The notes below the pieces were generated by a model. It was not told where the DNA came from and did not search any database. It saw nothing but the letters and a program-made list of their open reading frames with translations. Below, piece by piece: positions 44,286 through 54,575 of a stretch of 64,000 nt of DNA (position 1 is its first letter; each line of letters starts with the position of its first letter). The position numbers were made by a program, and so were the translations under genes. This DNA is from Diphasiastrum complanatum (lineage: Eukaryota; Streptophyta; Lycopodiopsida; Lycopodiales; Lycopodiaceae): positions 31,847,870 to 31,911,869 of the forward strand of contig CM055109.1 in assembly GCA_029204225.1 (NCBI GenBank). The letters are read 5' to 3'.

Positions 44286-44298
44286 TGGTATTAGAGCC
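44286..44298 (+). promoter_or_regulatory. Primer-binding site (one mismatch)
   Basis: TGGTATTAGAGCC directly follows the LTR. One base differs from the canonical initiator-tRNA match. Confidence 0.8.
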
Positions 44299-46009
44299 TA
44301 GTACAAGAGGTTTTGTTGAAATTGGTAGGGTTTATCCAAATCAAAGCCAAAATTAGGAATTTTTTGGAAACTAGTCAAATTTTGTGTAGCAAGTTGGATT
44401 TGATAACTACCTTCAAAATTTTTGGTCCAGATCTTGTTGTGGGCTGTAGTAATCCTTTTCACACGTGTGAGGCCGTACAGCTCTAGTTTTGACAAAGAAA
44501 TTTCAAAACTTTGATTAGTTTTTGGATTAGATCAGCCAAGAAATTAAATTTGAAGCTTGAATTAGGTGCATTAAATGATTATCTCTGATTTTTTGAGTGC
44601 ATAATGAAGTTGAGAGAGATTTTGCTAAAAATAATAGATTAAGGAGTGATATGCAAGGTGAGAGGTTGAAATCCATTGTACCATCACTCTAGATTTGTTC
44701 AAGAGTGATAGGGTCAAGTTTAGAAGCATCAATTTGCTAGAAAACATCCTTGGATCTGTTCTCCAAGTGAAACCTTTGAGAGTTTCTAGTGCATATAGAG
44801 CATCTATGCAAATCTTTTGTAGAATTTGACATAGATTGGCTTAAATTGAGAGTTCTAGAAAAGAAATTGAGATCCAAGTCACATTTTTCAACCCTACTCA
44901 ATTTGTTTGAGTGATTGTAAGGTTTGAAAAGAGTCATTAAGGTGTCTATGGCAAATGTGTAGAGAGAGATCCAATTTTCTAATGAGTTCCTTCCTTTGTA
45001 GAGGGCAAGACCTAGAAGCTCATTATGTGTTGTTGTTATAGGTGAAGAATTTGTCTTCTCCTAGGTGATCAAATCTTTCTAAGTGGTATTAGCTCTTTGA
45101 AGCACAATATCTTAGTGAGAAAAATCACAACTTTTGATTTTGAATTTCATTCCAAGTCTTAAAAAGTAGAGTGATTAGTGGAATCCAATAGGAGTGATTG
45201 AATTCAATTTGTTGAGCAAAAATTGACATAGTATGTATGAAACTCAAATTAGTTCTATTCAACTTTCTTTGTGAGAGTGTGAGGGTCAATTTGTGATCCC
45301 ATTTGATGTCTAGAATGAGGAGGTGTCCATATTTGAGTATTCATGCATGGTTGAAATCTTTGTGAATCTCTAGTTGTCTAATTTTTAAGCTTTGTGAAAA
45401 ATTGGTGGTATAGTTTGTTTTCAAGTCAAATCAAATTCATTCTAAATATCAAGAGTGAGATTATTTGGGTCAAGAGTGAGTCCAAAAGAAGTGATTAAGT
45501 TTGATTTTCATGTATTTGAAACAAAACCCATCTTTTGTTCAAGAATCCAAGTGTTGAGAGAACTAGTCAAGTGAAAAGGAAAATCTAGGTGTCAAATCTT
45601 TTTTATATCCATTTCAACTTTCAAAAGAAAGAGTCATTGGTATTTGATGAGTCCAATAGGATATTGGATCTGATTTCTTTTGTGATTTGATTCAAAGATT
45701 GTGTGCTTTTGTCTTAGTGATCAAAGCAAAGTTTCCAAGTGACTAGTCATTACTGTGAAGATTGATTCTTAGGTTTGTGAGCTAGATCTTTTGTAGATCC
45801 TTCTAGATTGTTGAAGATGTTCAAATCTAGCCTCTTGAAAGTCACAAACTACATTTGTAGAATCATATCACAGATTTTTATTCACATGGCATCAACTATT
45901 GAAGGAAAGAAAGGATCCTGAGTGCAACCTTTGTGGCAAGGGGGGATATTTTTTCTCAAGTTGCTACAAAAAGAAGACCAGTCCATCCAAGGAGAACCAA
46001 AGCAAGGGG
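44299..46009 (+). other. Leader and first zinc knuckle of family A element
   Basis: Mostly non-coding. From about 45930 a frame with a knuckle-like CNLCGKGGYFFSSC (Tyr in place of the usual His) and a Lys-rich tail runs into the insertion site at 46009. After removal of the nested Copia element this frame continues into the ORF at 51876. Confidence 0.6.
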
Positions 46010-46662
46010 TGTGAAAAATTGTCAACTAGTAGTATTTTCCTAACTTGAGATTTTGTAGGCCTATGGCCAAATAAAAGTTAGAGATAGGTTCATACATGTA
46101 TGTAGAGGCCCAAAGTATGTGTACACTACTTTTGAGGTCACATTAATTAGAGGAGGTCGAGTGTGGAGCTCTTCTATTGGCTCATAATTTGGTGCATTCC
46201 TATTTGACCAAATTTCTAGGTATATGGGTGAATCCTATTGGACCCCAATTTTAGCCTATCATAAGACAAGTGGCCAAGAGGCACTATGGCTGCTATAAAT
46301 AGCCATCTCCACGAGTATGTACACATCTCATTTTCATTCTATTGAATGAATGTTATGCTCTTTGAAGGTCCATCTTCTTCTCTCTCACTTTTTTGTTCAT
46401 ATCTTGCATTCTAGCCACTAGAATTGTGATTTCTTTGTTGCTATGGCTTCACACGTGTGAAATGCAGGTTGTAGGCTCTGAAGTACGGACAGGGACAGCA
46501 AGTTTCTGTTTGTGGAAGCTTATGATCAGATTTTGATGTTTAGTTGATGTTTAGTATGCTTAACATCACAATTTCTATCATTTTTTCAATCTAGATGTGC
46601 ATAACTTCCATGGCCAAGATCTTTATGAAACTTTAGCATCTTTTGGATCTGAGTTTTTCACA
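46010..46662 (+). repeat. 5' LTR of the intact Copia element
   Basis: TGTGAAAAATTG...TTTTTCACA with inverted terminal TGTGAAA/TTTCACA. TATAAATA at 46294-46301 is a likely TATA box. CTTCACACGTGTGAAATG lies at 46448-46465. Confidence 0.95.
46294..46301 (+). promoter_or_regulatory. Probable TATA box of the Copia LTR
   Basis: TATAAATA preceded by a GC-richer stretch. The same box is at 51502-51509 in the 3' LTR. Confidence 0.6.
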
Positions 46663-46674
46663 TGGTATCAGAGC
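46663..46674 (+). promoter_or_regulatory. Primer-binding site (initiator Met-tRNA)
   Basis: TGGTATCAGAGC directly after the LTR end, a perfect match to the plant initiator Met-tRNA 3' complement. Confidence 0.9.
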
Positions 46675-47271
46675 ATTAGGCGGCCAAATGTGCAGGTTTT
46701 GCCAGATTTAGAAGAGATTTGTGGGCGAGTTTGCTTTTGTAGCATTCCAATCAAGTTTCTAGCTAAAAATCTTGTTGATTTATGTGTAGAAATTGGATCT
46801 TTGTGATCAAAACATCATTTGTATGCATTTCAATTGAAGTAGGGCGAATTCCCTCTGTACTTATCAGAATAAGGAGACAAAAATTGTTTTGGAAAGAGGG
46901 AGATGCAAGATCCAACAAGATCCTATTAGTTTTCCATTCTAGCATATAGTTTTTTGATTCAATTTCTTGCTTCTTCATGTCAAAAACTTCAAAATTGATG
47001 TAACCCTCTGATTTTCAGTTTGCTGAATGATTCAAGAGTGTATTTCAATCTTAGGAGTGAGGGAAAAGCAAGTATATTGAGGTTTGGTCTTGGTTTGATC
47101 AAGAAATCATAAAACTAGTGGCTAAAATTAAGGAAAAAGTGAGGAAAAGAGAGAAAAAGTAAGGTTTTAGGTTCCAAATCTTTGTGATTTCTTCTTGTGT
47201 TTCATTTGTTGATTCAAGAGAGTGCTTAGTGCATTGGAACAGGTCAAAGATCAGAGATCAATCATTGCAAC
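46675..47271 (+). other. Untranslated leader of intact Copia element
   Basis: Non-coding segment between the primer-binding site and gag start. The region just before the ATG (GAGAGTGCTTAGTGCATTGGAAC) is conserved in both family B copies. Confidence 0.7.
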
Positions 47272-50200
47272 ATGGCTACAAATGGAGGCTACATGTTGGA
47301 AAGCAATGATAGGCTTACCTCCCTCAACTATTCTACTTGGAAAGTAAGGATGGAGTCTTTGCTTGAGATGAATGAGTTGATGGATATTGTTGTAGGTGTG
47401 GAGGAGAGACCTTTGGCACCTCAAGAACAATTGAGGTATGACAAGAGGGCAAAGAAAGCCCTTCACATGATCAAGATGAATGTGACAAATGAGCTTATCA
47501 AAGAGGTTGGTAAGTGCACATCATCTAGTGAAGCTTGGGAAGCCTTGAAGAAGGTTTATGAATCCAAGTCTACTTCTAGAGTGTTGACTTTAAGAAGGCA
47601 AATCTTTTCTTGTATGCAAAAGAAGAGTGAGAATGGACATGCTTTTGTTTTGAGAGTTAAAGCATTGAATGATGAGTTAGCATGCATTAATGATGGCATA
47701 AATAATGAGGAGCTTGTTCAAGTGATTCTCAATGGCTTGTTGGATGATCATGCTAATCTTGTTCAAAGTTATGCTATCCAAAAATGTTTACCAAGTGTTG
47801 GAGACTTGCAAGAGGTCTTGTTGGCTGAAGAATTCAGGTTGCAAGCAAGAGTGGGAGCATCTTCTACATCTCAAGGAGGAGAAGAGGAGGCAATGTTCTC
47901 TAAAGGCAAGTTCAAGGGCAAAGGTAAAAGCAATTGGTCTAAAGGGCAAGACCAAGGTGAGCACTCTACTTTTGGCAAAAAGAAGGATAGATCTAAGCTA
48001 AAATGTTTCTATTGTGGAGTCAAAGGGCATTTTGCTAGTGATTGTTTTAAGAAAAAGAGGGATCAAGGGGAAAAGCAAACCAATCTAACTATTGATGAGG
48101 GTGGGGATGAGCTTCTTTCAAATGATGCTTTTGTTATGTCATCTTGCTTGTTGGCTAATCATGGAGACATTGATCCTTGGTGGATTGATAGTGGAGCCAC
48201 TTCTCATATGACATATCATAAAGAGTATTTTTCATCTTTAATGGCATTTGATGGTGATAGGAAGGTAATCTATACCGCAAATGATGGTGAGTGTGCAATC
48301 AAGGGGATTGGCACAATTCCTATTTCACTTTCTACAAATAGGAATATAGAATTGAAAGATGTTTTGCTCATTCCATCCATTACCAAGAACTTACTTAGTG
48401 TAAGCCAAATGCTTGACAAAGGATTCAAAGTTGAGTTTGATGGTGATGCTTGCTTGATCAAAAAGGGGTGTAGTATCATTGCAAAAGGGAAAAGGCAAGG
48501 GAAATTGTTCAAGCTTGATGCATGTGTTGTTGCTAACCAAGTTGGATGCATGGCAAATGAACAAATGTCAATTCAAGAGGTATGGCATAAAAGGATGGGA
48601 CATCTTAACTACAAGGCCTTGGAGGTAATAGCCAAAAAGGAGGTAGTAAGGGGACTTCCCAAGTCTCTTACTTGCTTGAATCATGTTTGTGAAGAATGTG
48701 CTTTGTCTAAATCACATAGATTGCCATATACTAGATCTATATCTAGATCTAAGATGCCTTTTTCTCTCTTGCATTCGGATATTCATGGTGTTACTACAAT
48801 TAGCAATGGAGGTGCTAAGATGTATGTAACTTTCATTGATGATTTTAGTAGATTTTGTTGGGTTTATCTACTAAAGAGCAAGGATGAGGTGTTTGATGTG
48901 TTTGTCAAGTTCAAAGTTGCTATTGAGACTCAATTTACAACCAAAATCAAATGCTTGAGGAGCGACAATGGTGGTGAATACATTTCTAACAAATTCAAAG
49001 CCTTTTGCGATGAGCATGGGATCAAGAGGGAGTACACATGTCCAAGAACACCACAACAAAATGGAGTGGCCGAGAGGAAGAATAGAACCTTGTGTGAGAG
49101 TGCAAAGGCAATGAGATTAAATGCTAATCTTCCTAAACCTTTTTGGAGTGATGCTTTGTTGTGTGCAAATTTCCTATGCAATAGATGGCCAAGTGTTGTA
49201 TTGGAAGGAAAAACCCCTTTTGAAGCTTTGTTTGGTACGAAGCCTAATGTCAAGTTTCTAAGAACTTTTGGATGCATTTGCTACTTCAACATTACTCTTG
49301 ATGATAGAACTAAGGAGGATCCATCTTCAAGAAAGGGCATTTTTGTTGGTTATAGTGAAGTAAGCAAAGCATATAGGATTTATGTTCCTTCAATCAAGAA
49401 AGTGTTCACAAGTAGGGATGTCATTTTTGATGAAGGTAACATTCCAAAAGTTGTTTCAAGTGATGATGGTGTTGTTGCAACTAATGTGCTTGATGACAAT
49501 GGAGTTGATGACACATTGGATGTGGATGTTGAAGAAGCCTCTTCAAGTCAAATTCCAAGGAGAACTCCAAGGCATAAAGTGAAACCCTCAAGGCTCACTT
49601 ATGATGGCAAAGGTAAGCAAGTGGTGGATGGATCCAACTATGCTTTCCTAACTTCTTTTGATGTACCTTCATGTGTAGATGAAGCAAGGCAAGAAGAGGA
49701 ATGGATCCAAGCAATGGATCTTGAGTTTGAAGCACTTATGAAGAACAACACATGGAGATTGGTGGAGCTTCCAAAGGGCAAAAGTGCAATTGGATGCAAA
49801 TGGATCTTCAAGGTAAAGACAAATCAAGATGGATCTATCAACAAGTTGAAGGCAAGGTTGGTGGCTAAAGGTTATGCTCAAGAGCATGGCATTGACTATG
49901 AGGAAACCTTTGCACCCGTGGCAAAGATGGTGAGCATAAGAGTAATCATTTCCCTTGCAACTCTTTATGGATGGGATCTTTGGCAATTAGACATTTCTAA
50001 TGCTTTCTTGAATGGTGATCTTGAAGAGGAAGTCTACATGGAGCAACCCGAGAGCTATGTTTCTCATAGCAAGCCTAATCATGTGTGTTTTCTACAAAAA
50101 AGTTTGTATGGTCTTAAGCAAGCACCAAGGAGTTGGTATGCTAGGCTTAACTCTTTTCTACTTTCTCAAAACTTCACTATGAGTGAGTATGATCATTCAC

Positions 50201-51222
50201 TTTACTTTAGAATTAGTGCTAATGATGTTACAATCCTTCTAATTTATGTGGATGACATTATTTTAAGTGGAGGGAACAAGGAAGATATAGAAGATATCAA
50301 GAAAGCACTAAAAAAGGAATTTGAAGTGCATGATCTTGGTCTTTTGAGCTATATCTTAGGAATAAAAGTAATTAGAACTTCTCAAATCACTTTTATTTCA
50401 CAAGAGAAGTATGCTATTTCTATTCTCAATAGATTTCATATGGTAGATGCAAATCCTATTGATACACCTATGGAATCACATGTAAAGCTAACTATAAGAG
50501 GTAATGAAAGATCCTTCGAGGACATTACTCTCTATAGGAAGCTAATAGGTTCTCTTATATATCTAACCATCACAAGACCTGATTTATCTTATTGTGTTGG
50601 TAGATTAAGCCAATTCATGCAAGATCCTAGCATAGAACATTGGAAACTAGGAAAGAGGATCTTGAGATACATCTCGGGAACAAAAGATTTTGGCATTGTT
50701 TATAGAGGCTCATCACCTAACTTATTTGGTTTTTCAGATTCAGATTTTGCAGGAGACCTTATGGATAGAAAATCCATAAATGCACATGCTATTTTCATAG
50801 GTGATGGAGCTATCTCATGGATGTCGAAGAAACAAGCAACTATATCACTTTCTTCTAGTGAGGCCGAGTACAAAGCTTTGACATCATGCACAAAGGAGAT
50901 GGTGTGGATCAAGAGGATGATTATGGAGCTTCATTTGCTGGATTTTTCAGAGAGTCCAATCATCTTTTGTGACAACCTTTCAGCCCAAAGTCTAGCAAGC
51001 AATCCGGTTTTCCATGCAAGGAGCAAACATATCGAGGTGGCTTACCATTTTGTGAGAGAACAAGTGTTGGCAAAAGAGATCAAGCTTGAACATGTCCCAT
51101 CAAAGGAATGTGTGGCTGATATCTTTACCAAAGCATTGGGAAAGGACTTATTTTTCAAGCATAGAACAAGTCTTGGTGTACTTTCTAAATCTATGCTAAA
51201 ACTAGTTGAAGAGGGAGTGTGA
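47272..51222 (+). CDS. Copia gag-pol polyprotein, intact (1316 residues)
   Basis: A single frame starts MATNGGYMLESNDRLTSLN. Domains in order: gag (about 1-200); zinc knuckle CFYCGVKGHFASDC (245-258); aspartic protease with catalytic DSGA (306-309); gag-pre-integrase VWHKRMGHLNY (about 437); integrase with catalytic D503, D565 and E601 (D-35-E spacing); RT with QLDISNAFLNGDL and the palm motif YVDD (992-995); RNase H with FSDSDFAGD (about 1155) and SSSEAEYKAL. All catalytic residues are kept and the length is normal for plant Copia. The start is chosen by matching gag in family B. The stop codon lies inside the first bases of the 3' LTR. Gag and pol share one frame, as usual in Copia. Confidence 0.95.
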   Translation: MATNGGYMLESNDRLTSLNYSTWKVRMESLLEMNELMDIVVGVEERPLAPQEQLRYDKRAKKALHMIKMNVTNELIKEVGKCTSSSEAWEALKKVYESKSTSRVLTLRRQIFSCMQKKSENGHAFVLRVKALNDELACINDGINNEELVQVILNGLLDDHANLVQSYAIQKCLPSVGDLQEVLLAEEFRLQARVGASSTSQGGEEEAMFSKGKFKGKGKSNWSKGQDQGEHSTFGKKKDRSKLKCFYCGVKGHFASDCFKKKRDQGEKQTNLTIDEGGDELLSNDAFVMSSCLLANHGDIDPWWIDSGATSHMTYHKEYFSSLMAFDGDRKVIYTANDGECAIKGIGTIPISLSTNRNIELKDVLLIPSITKNLLSVSQMLDKGFKVEFDGDACLIKKGCSIIAKGKRQGKLFKLDACVVANQVGCMANEQMSIQEVWHKRMGHLNYKALEVIAKKEVVRGLPKSLTCLNHVCEECALSKSHRLPYTRSISRSKMPFSLLHSDIHGVTTISNGGAKMYVTFIDDFSRFCWVYLLKSKDEVFDVFVKFKVAIETQFTTKIKCLRSDNGGEYISNKFKAFCDEHGIKREYTCPRTPQQNGVAERKNRTLCESAKAMRLNANLPKPFWSDALLCANFLCNRWPSVVLEGKTPFEALFGTKPNVKFLRTFGCICYFNITLDDRTKEDPSSRKGIFVGYSEVSKAYRIYVPSIKKVFTSRDVIFDEGNIPKVVSSDDGVVATNVLDDNGVDDTLDVDVEEASSSQIPRRTPRHKVKPSRLTYDGKGKQVVDGSNYAFLTSFDVPSCVDEARQEEEWIQAMDLEFEALMKNNTWRLVELPKGKSAIGCKWIFKVKTNQDGSINKLKARLVAKGYAQEHGIDYEETFAPVAKMVSIRVIISLATLYGWDLWQLDISNAFLNGDLEEEVYMEQPESYVSHSKPNHVCFLQKSLYGLKQAPRSWYARLNSFLLSQNFTMSEYDHSLYFRISANDVTILLIYVDDIILSGGNKEDIEDIKKALKKEFEVHDLGLLSYILGIKVIRTSQITFISQEKYAISILNRFHMVDANPIDTPMESHVKLTIRGNERSFEDITLYRKLIGSLIYLTITRPDLSYCVGRLSQFMQDPSIEHWKLGKRILRYISGTKDFGIVYRGSSPNLFGFSDSDFAGDLMDRKSINAHAIFIGDGAISWMSKKQATISLSSSEAEYKALTSCTKEMVWIKRMIMELHLLDFSESPIIFCDNLSAQSLASNPVFHARSKHIEVAYHFVREQVLAKEIKLEHVPSKECVADIFTKALGKDLFFKHRTSLGVLSKSMLKLVEEGV
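51208..51217 (+). promoter_or_regulatory. Polypurine tract of the intact Copia element
   Basis: GAAGAGGGAG lies directly before the 3' LTR and overlaps the last sense codons of pol (Glu-Glu-Gly-Val). Confidence 0.75.
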
Positions 51223-51870
51223 AAAATTGTCAACTAGTAGTATTTTCCTAACTTGAGATTTTGTAGGCCTATGGCCAAATAAAAGTTAGAGATAGGTTCA
51301 TACATGTATGTAGAGGCCCAAAGTATGTGTACACTACTTTTGAGGTCACATTAATTAGAGGAGGTCGAGTGTGGAGCTCTTCTATTGGCTCATAATTTGG
51401 TGCATTCCTATTTGACCAAATTTCTAGGTATATGGGTGAATCCTATTGGACCCCAATTTTAGCCTATCATAAGACAAGTGGCCAAGAGGCACTATGGCTG
51501 CTATAAATAGCCATCTCCACGAGTATGTACACATCTCATTTTCATTCTATTGAATGAATGTTATGCTCTTTGAAGGTCCATCTTCTTCTCTCTCACTTTT
51601 TTGTTCATATCTTGCATTCTAGCCACTAGAATTGTGATTTCTTTGTTGCTATGGCTTCACACGTGTGAAATGCAGGTTGTAGGCTCTGAAGTACGGACAG
51701 GGACAGCAAGTTTCTGTTTGTGGAAGCTTATGATCAGATTTTGATGTTTAGTTGATGTTTAGTATGCTTAACATCACAATTTCTATCATTTTTTCAATCT
51801 AGATGTGCATAACTTCCATGGCCAAGATCTTTATGAAACTTTAGCATCTTTTGGATCTGAGTTTTTCACA
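51218..51870 (+). repeat. 3' LTR of the intact Copia element
   Basis: 653 bp; I found no difference from the 5' LTR on side-by-side reading. Confidence 0.95.
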
Positions 51871-51875
51871 AGGGG

Positions 51876-53723
51876 GCCGAGGTGAAGGATGGAGCTTCAA
51901 GTTCAAAATGCAAATACAAGAAGGACAAGTCCAAGGAAAGGTGTTTTCTTTGTGGAAAGGTGAATGAGGCTTGGAGTCTCACAAGGACTTGCAAGATTTG
52001 TCTTCAAGAGTCCATCACAACACATGTCAAATCTTTTGAAATTTTTCATTTGGAAGTGCATTTTTTGGTTCAAGATGCAAAGATAGATGTCACTTTCATG
52101 AAAGTAACTTGGATTTATTTTATGTCCTTGGAAAGTATTTTGCTTGGAACTTTGGACAAGTTCAAACTTATTGTTATTATCCAAGAGAAATCAATCAAGA
52201 ATAAGGAGCAATCACAAAATGAAAATAGTTTCATTTATGCTCTCATGTCAACTTATGAAGAACCATTTTGCTTAGAAGAGATTTTTGTATCTCAAAGGTG
52301 GATTAAGGCAATACTAGTTGAGTGTGATGCCTTAAAAGATAGCAAAATATGTTTTCCTTGTAAGCTTACATTAGTTATGAAGTCAAGGAAATGGAAATAT
52401 CTTCATAATGTAGGATCTTTTGGTTTCAATAAGATCATGAATGATGTGTTCATTTATAAAGATGAAAATTGTAAGTTTTCAATCTTAAAGGCAAGTTGTA
52501 AACTTCTTATGAGAATAAGTGAAGCATCCAAAGTGGACACTTATATCCATAAGCAAGTAGTTAGCCTTATTGAGATGGAAATACCTTTTGATTTCAATAT
52601 TGGAAAAATCATGCCATGTTGTGGTGATTTTTGGACTTATGTTTATAGCATAAGTAATCTTGATAATCATAGGAAGTGCATATTGAATGGTCATACTTGT
52701 TGTGATCATTATGAGACATGGAGGTCTTGGATTTCCATAAAAAAGGAGCACCATGAAGAGGATCTTAAGGAGTCATCTCAAGATTCAAATGTGCCAAGGA
52801 TTGAGGAGGAGAATCCTTCTCAAGGTTCAAGTGTGCCAAGGATTGAGGAGGAGAGACCTTCTCAAATTGTGATTCCAAAAATAAACTCAAGAAATGTGGT
52901 TGAAGCCATGTGGCTCACATTTCAAGGGAAAGAGGAGCATATCTCATGTGGTATACATCTCATACTTACTTCTCTTATATCATTTGATAAATCAATTTGC
53001 TTTAGTGAGATCATTGCATCTCAAAATTGGAGTAAAGCCATACTAGTTGAGTTTGAAGTCTCTCTTGAGAACATAGATGATGTTCTTAAAAGATTGAAAT
53101 TGATTTTAAATCAATTAGAAAGCAAATGGTTATTTCATCAAATGTATGCTCTCGAGTCATGCAAGAGCAAAAGTGACTTGTTCACTCATAGTTTAAAAAT
53201 TTGTATTGAGGCAAATTGTAAACTCTTTATGAGAGTAAGTGAGTCATCTTCTAAAGACACTTATCTCCATAATGAAGTCTTTAGCCTCATTGGATCTGAG
53301 ATTAAGATGGTAAACAAGCATGAAGATATATTGCAAACACTTTGTTATTATAGCATGCATAGTCTCGCCAATTTGGATGAGACTAATTCTCTAGATCGTA
53401 GTAACATGATGTTAGATCATTGTGATCCTAATAAATCAAAAATAAATATTTATTTTCTCATGGAGGAGCATGCACATGAAGAAGGAGCAAGCCTGAAAGT
53501 CAAGCATCTACATGAAATTTGGAAGGAATCGATTTTGGAGGTGCTAGGATGGTGCAAAGGATGTCAACATCAAAGAAGTACTATCATGAATATGGTGATT
53601 TTAGATCAACATCAAGCTCATTGGCTGATCTTCACACCTTTTGAACCAGCAAAGACCAATTCAGCCCATGGAGTCAAGTTCAAGATCATCACGTTTTCCA
53701 TCAAGCTAGATTTACCAAGCTAG
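51876..53723 (+). CDS. 613-codon ORF of family A element, function unknown
   Basis: The frame starts with a Lys/Ser-rich segment and a Cys pair CFLCGK resembling half a zinc knuckle, and continues in frame from the knuckle before the Copia insertion. Two related modules follow. Module 1 (about residues 125-230) has FVSQRWIKAILVECDAL, CKLLMRISEASKVDTYIHKQ and VVSLIEMEI. Module 2 (about 375-490) has IASQNWSKAILVEFEV, CKLFMRVSESSSKDTYLHNE and VFSLIGSEI. Between them is a repeated Glu/Ser segment (VPRIEEE twice). The pattern 'W..A....E...L...', then 'KW' and a later 'K.L....' faintly recalls the start of Copia RT, but no catalytic motif is present. Written as a gene because it is long, open and matched at 42 kb. 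The ATG at 51882 is only the first Met after the insertion. Confidence 0.5.
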   Translation, partial: AEVKDGASSSKCKYKKDKSKERCFLCGKVNEAWSLTRTCKICLQESITTHVKSFEIFHLEVHFLVQDAKIDVTFMKVTWIYFMSLESILLGTLDKFKLIVIIQEKSIKNKEQSQNENSFIYALMSTYEEPFCLEEIFVSQRWIKAILVECDALKDSKICFPCKLTLVMKSRKWKYLHNVGSFGFNKIMNDVFIYKDENCKFSILKASCKLLMRISEASKVDTYIHKQVVSLIEMEIPFDFNIGKIMPCCGDFWTYVYSISNLDNHRKCILNGHTCCDHYETWRSWISIKKEHHEEDLKESSQDSNVPRIEEENPSQGSSVPRIEEERPSQIVIPKINSRNVVEAMWLTFQGKEEHISCGIHLILTSLISFDKSICFSEIIASQNWSKAILVEFEVSLENIDDVLKRLKLILNQLESKWLFHQMYALESCKSKSDLFTHSLKICIEANCKLFMRVSESSSKDTYLHNEVFSLIGSEIKMVNKHEDILQTLCYYSMHSLANLDETNSLDRSNMMLDHCDPNKSKINIYFLMEEHAHEEGASLKVKHLHEIWKESILEVLGWCKGCQHQRSTIMNMVILDQHQAHWLIFTPFEPAKTNSAHGVKFKIITFSIKLDLPS

Positions 53724-53735
53724 ATTTTTGAGGAG

Positions 53736-54575
53736 TGTGAAAAATGCAAAAATAAGCTTGGTAGAGGCCAAAAATCATGTATATAGGATGATTACACATG
53801 TGTGGAGCCTGTTTCCACGTGTGAAAATAGTGTACTTGTCATGTACCATAATCATATAGGTTGTACATATGATTTAATTCAAGTTCTAGTGGCTAAAAAG
53901 GCCAAAAACTAGTTTTCTAGACATATGACACATGGCATCAATCTATTGATTGCATGAGCCACATCCTTTGGTTAGGTGTCATATCACATGTGTAGAGGAC
54001 AACTCACATGTGTGGAATAAGCTGAAGTAGGCGAATTTTGACTTCTAGAAGATTTCCAAGTAGATCTCCATATAGAAGGAAAATGGACCAAAAGTGCTCA
54101 AAATAGAAGGTTTTGTTCAAGTGTCAGTTTTGCATGATGAATTATCATATACAAAGCACCTTCACACATGTGGGACCAGAGGGATGATCAGTACCACGAG
54201 CTCCCACTTATTGTATATATAGAGCCACATTTGGCCATAATCAATGTGAGACACCAATCTTGGTTTTGGAAGCAATTTTGAGCGATTCTCTCCATTTGTC
54301 TACATTTGTTTTGATTGTTTTGAGGTTTTATCAATGTGTATTTGATTTTCAGGTTGGAGTCCATACTCAGACAGTGTTTCACACGTGTGAAACCATAAAT
54401 TACACTTACCTTCAATTAATGATTGTTCTTGTTAGGATTTTGTGTCTAGAATTGATTTAGATTGATCTTAATCTGAAGTAGATTGATATATCAAGTAATC
54501 TGACAGCCAATACCTCTTGACCTCTTGAGAATCAAATTAGGATCCACTCTTGGTCCTTTTTGTACTTTTTCCACA
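53736..54575 (+). repeat. 3' LTR, family A (nested copy)
   Basis: TGTGAAAAATGC...TTTTTCCACA, 840 bp. Palindrome GTTTCACACGTGTGAAAC at 54376-54393. Confidence 0.9.

Larger units (their letters stand above)
46010..51870 (+). mobile_element. Complete, apparently young Ty1/Copia retrotransposon (5861 bp)
   Basis: Two 653-bp LTRs that I read as identical, a primer-binding site, one uninterrupted gag-pol gene and a polypurine tract are all present. Perfect 5-bp target duplications AGGGG flank it (46005-46009 and 51871-51875). It is inserted in the family A element. Identical LTRs imply insertion too recent for LTR mutations to accumulate. It is the best candidate in the window for an element that is still, or was lately, able to move. 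Confidence 0.95.
43455..54575 (+). mobile_element. Family A LTR element, pol-less, interrupted by a Copia element
   Basis: It is bounded by LTRs of 831 and 840 bp. The flanks are TATCT (43450-43454) and TATCC (54576-54580), a 5-bp target duplication with one change. After subtracting the nested Copia element and one AGGGG copy, about 5.26 kb remains. The internal part has a primer-binding site, a long leader and one ORF downstream of zinc-knuckle sequence, but no protease, integrase or canonical RT motif, so it probably relied on proteins from other elements. Target: a Gypsy gag on the other strand. The LTRs differ at a couple of dozen places by eye, so it is older than the Copia insertion inside it. 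Confidence 0.85.

Noticed and set aside
45880-45900. TTCACATGGCATCAAC as a degenerate LTR end plus primer-binding site inside family A
   Set aside because: No LTR sequence precedes it; the resemblance is short and probably chance.
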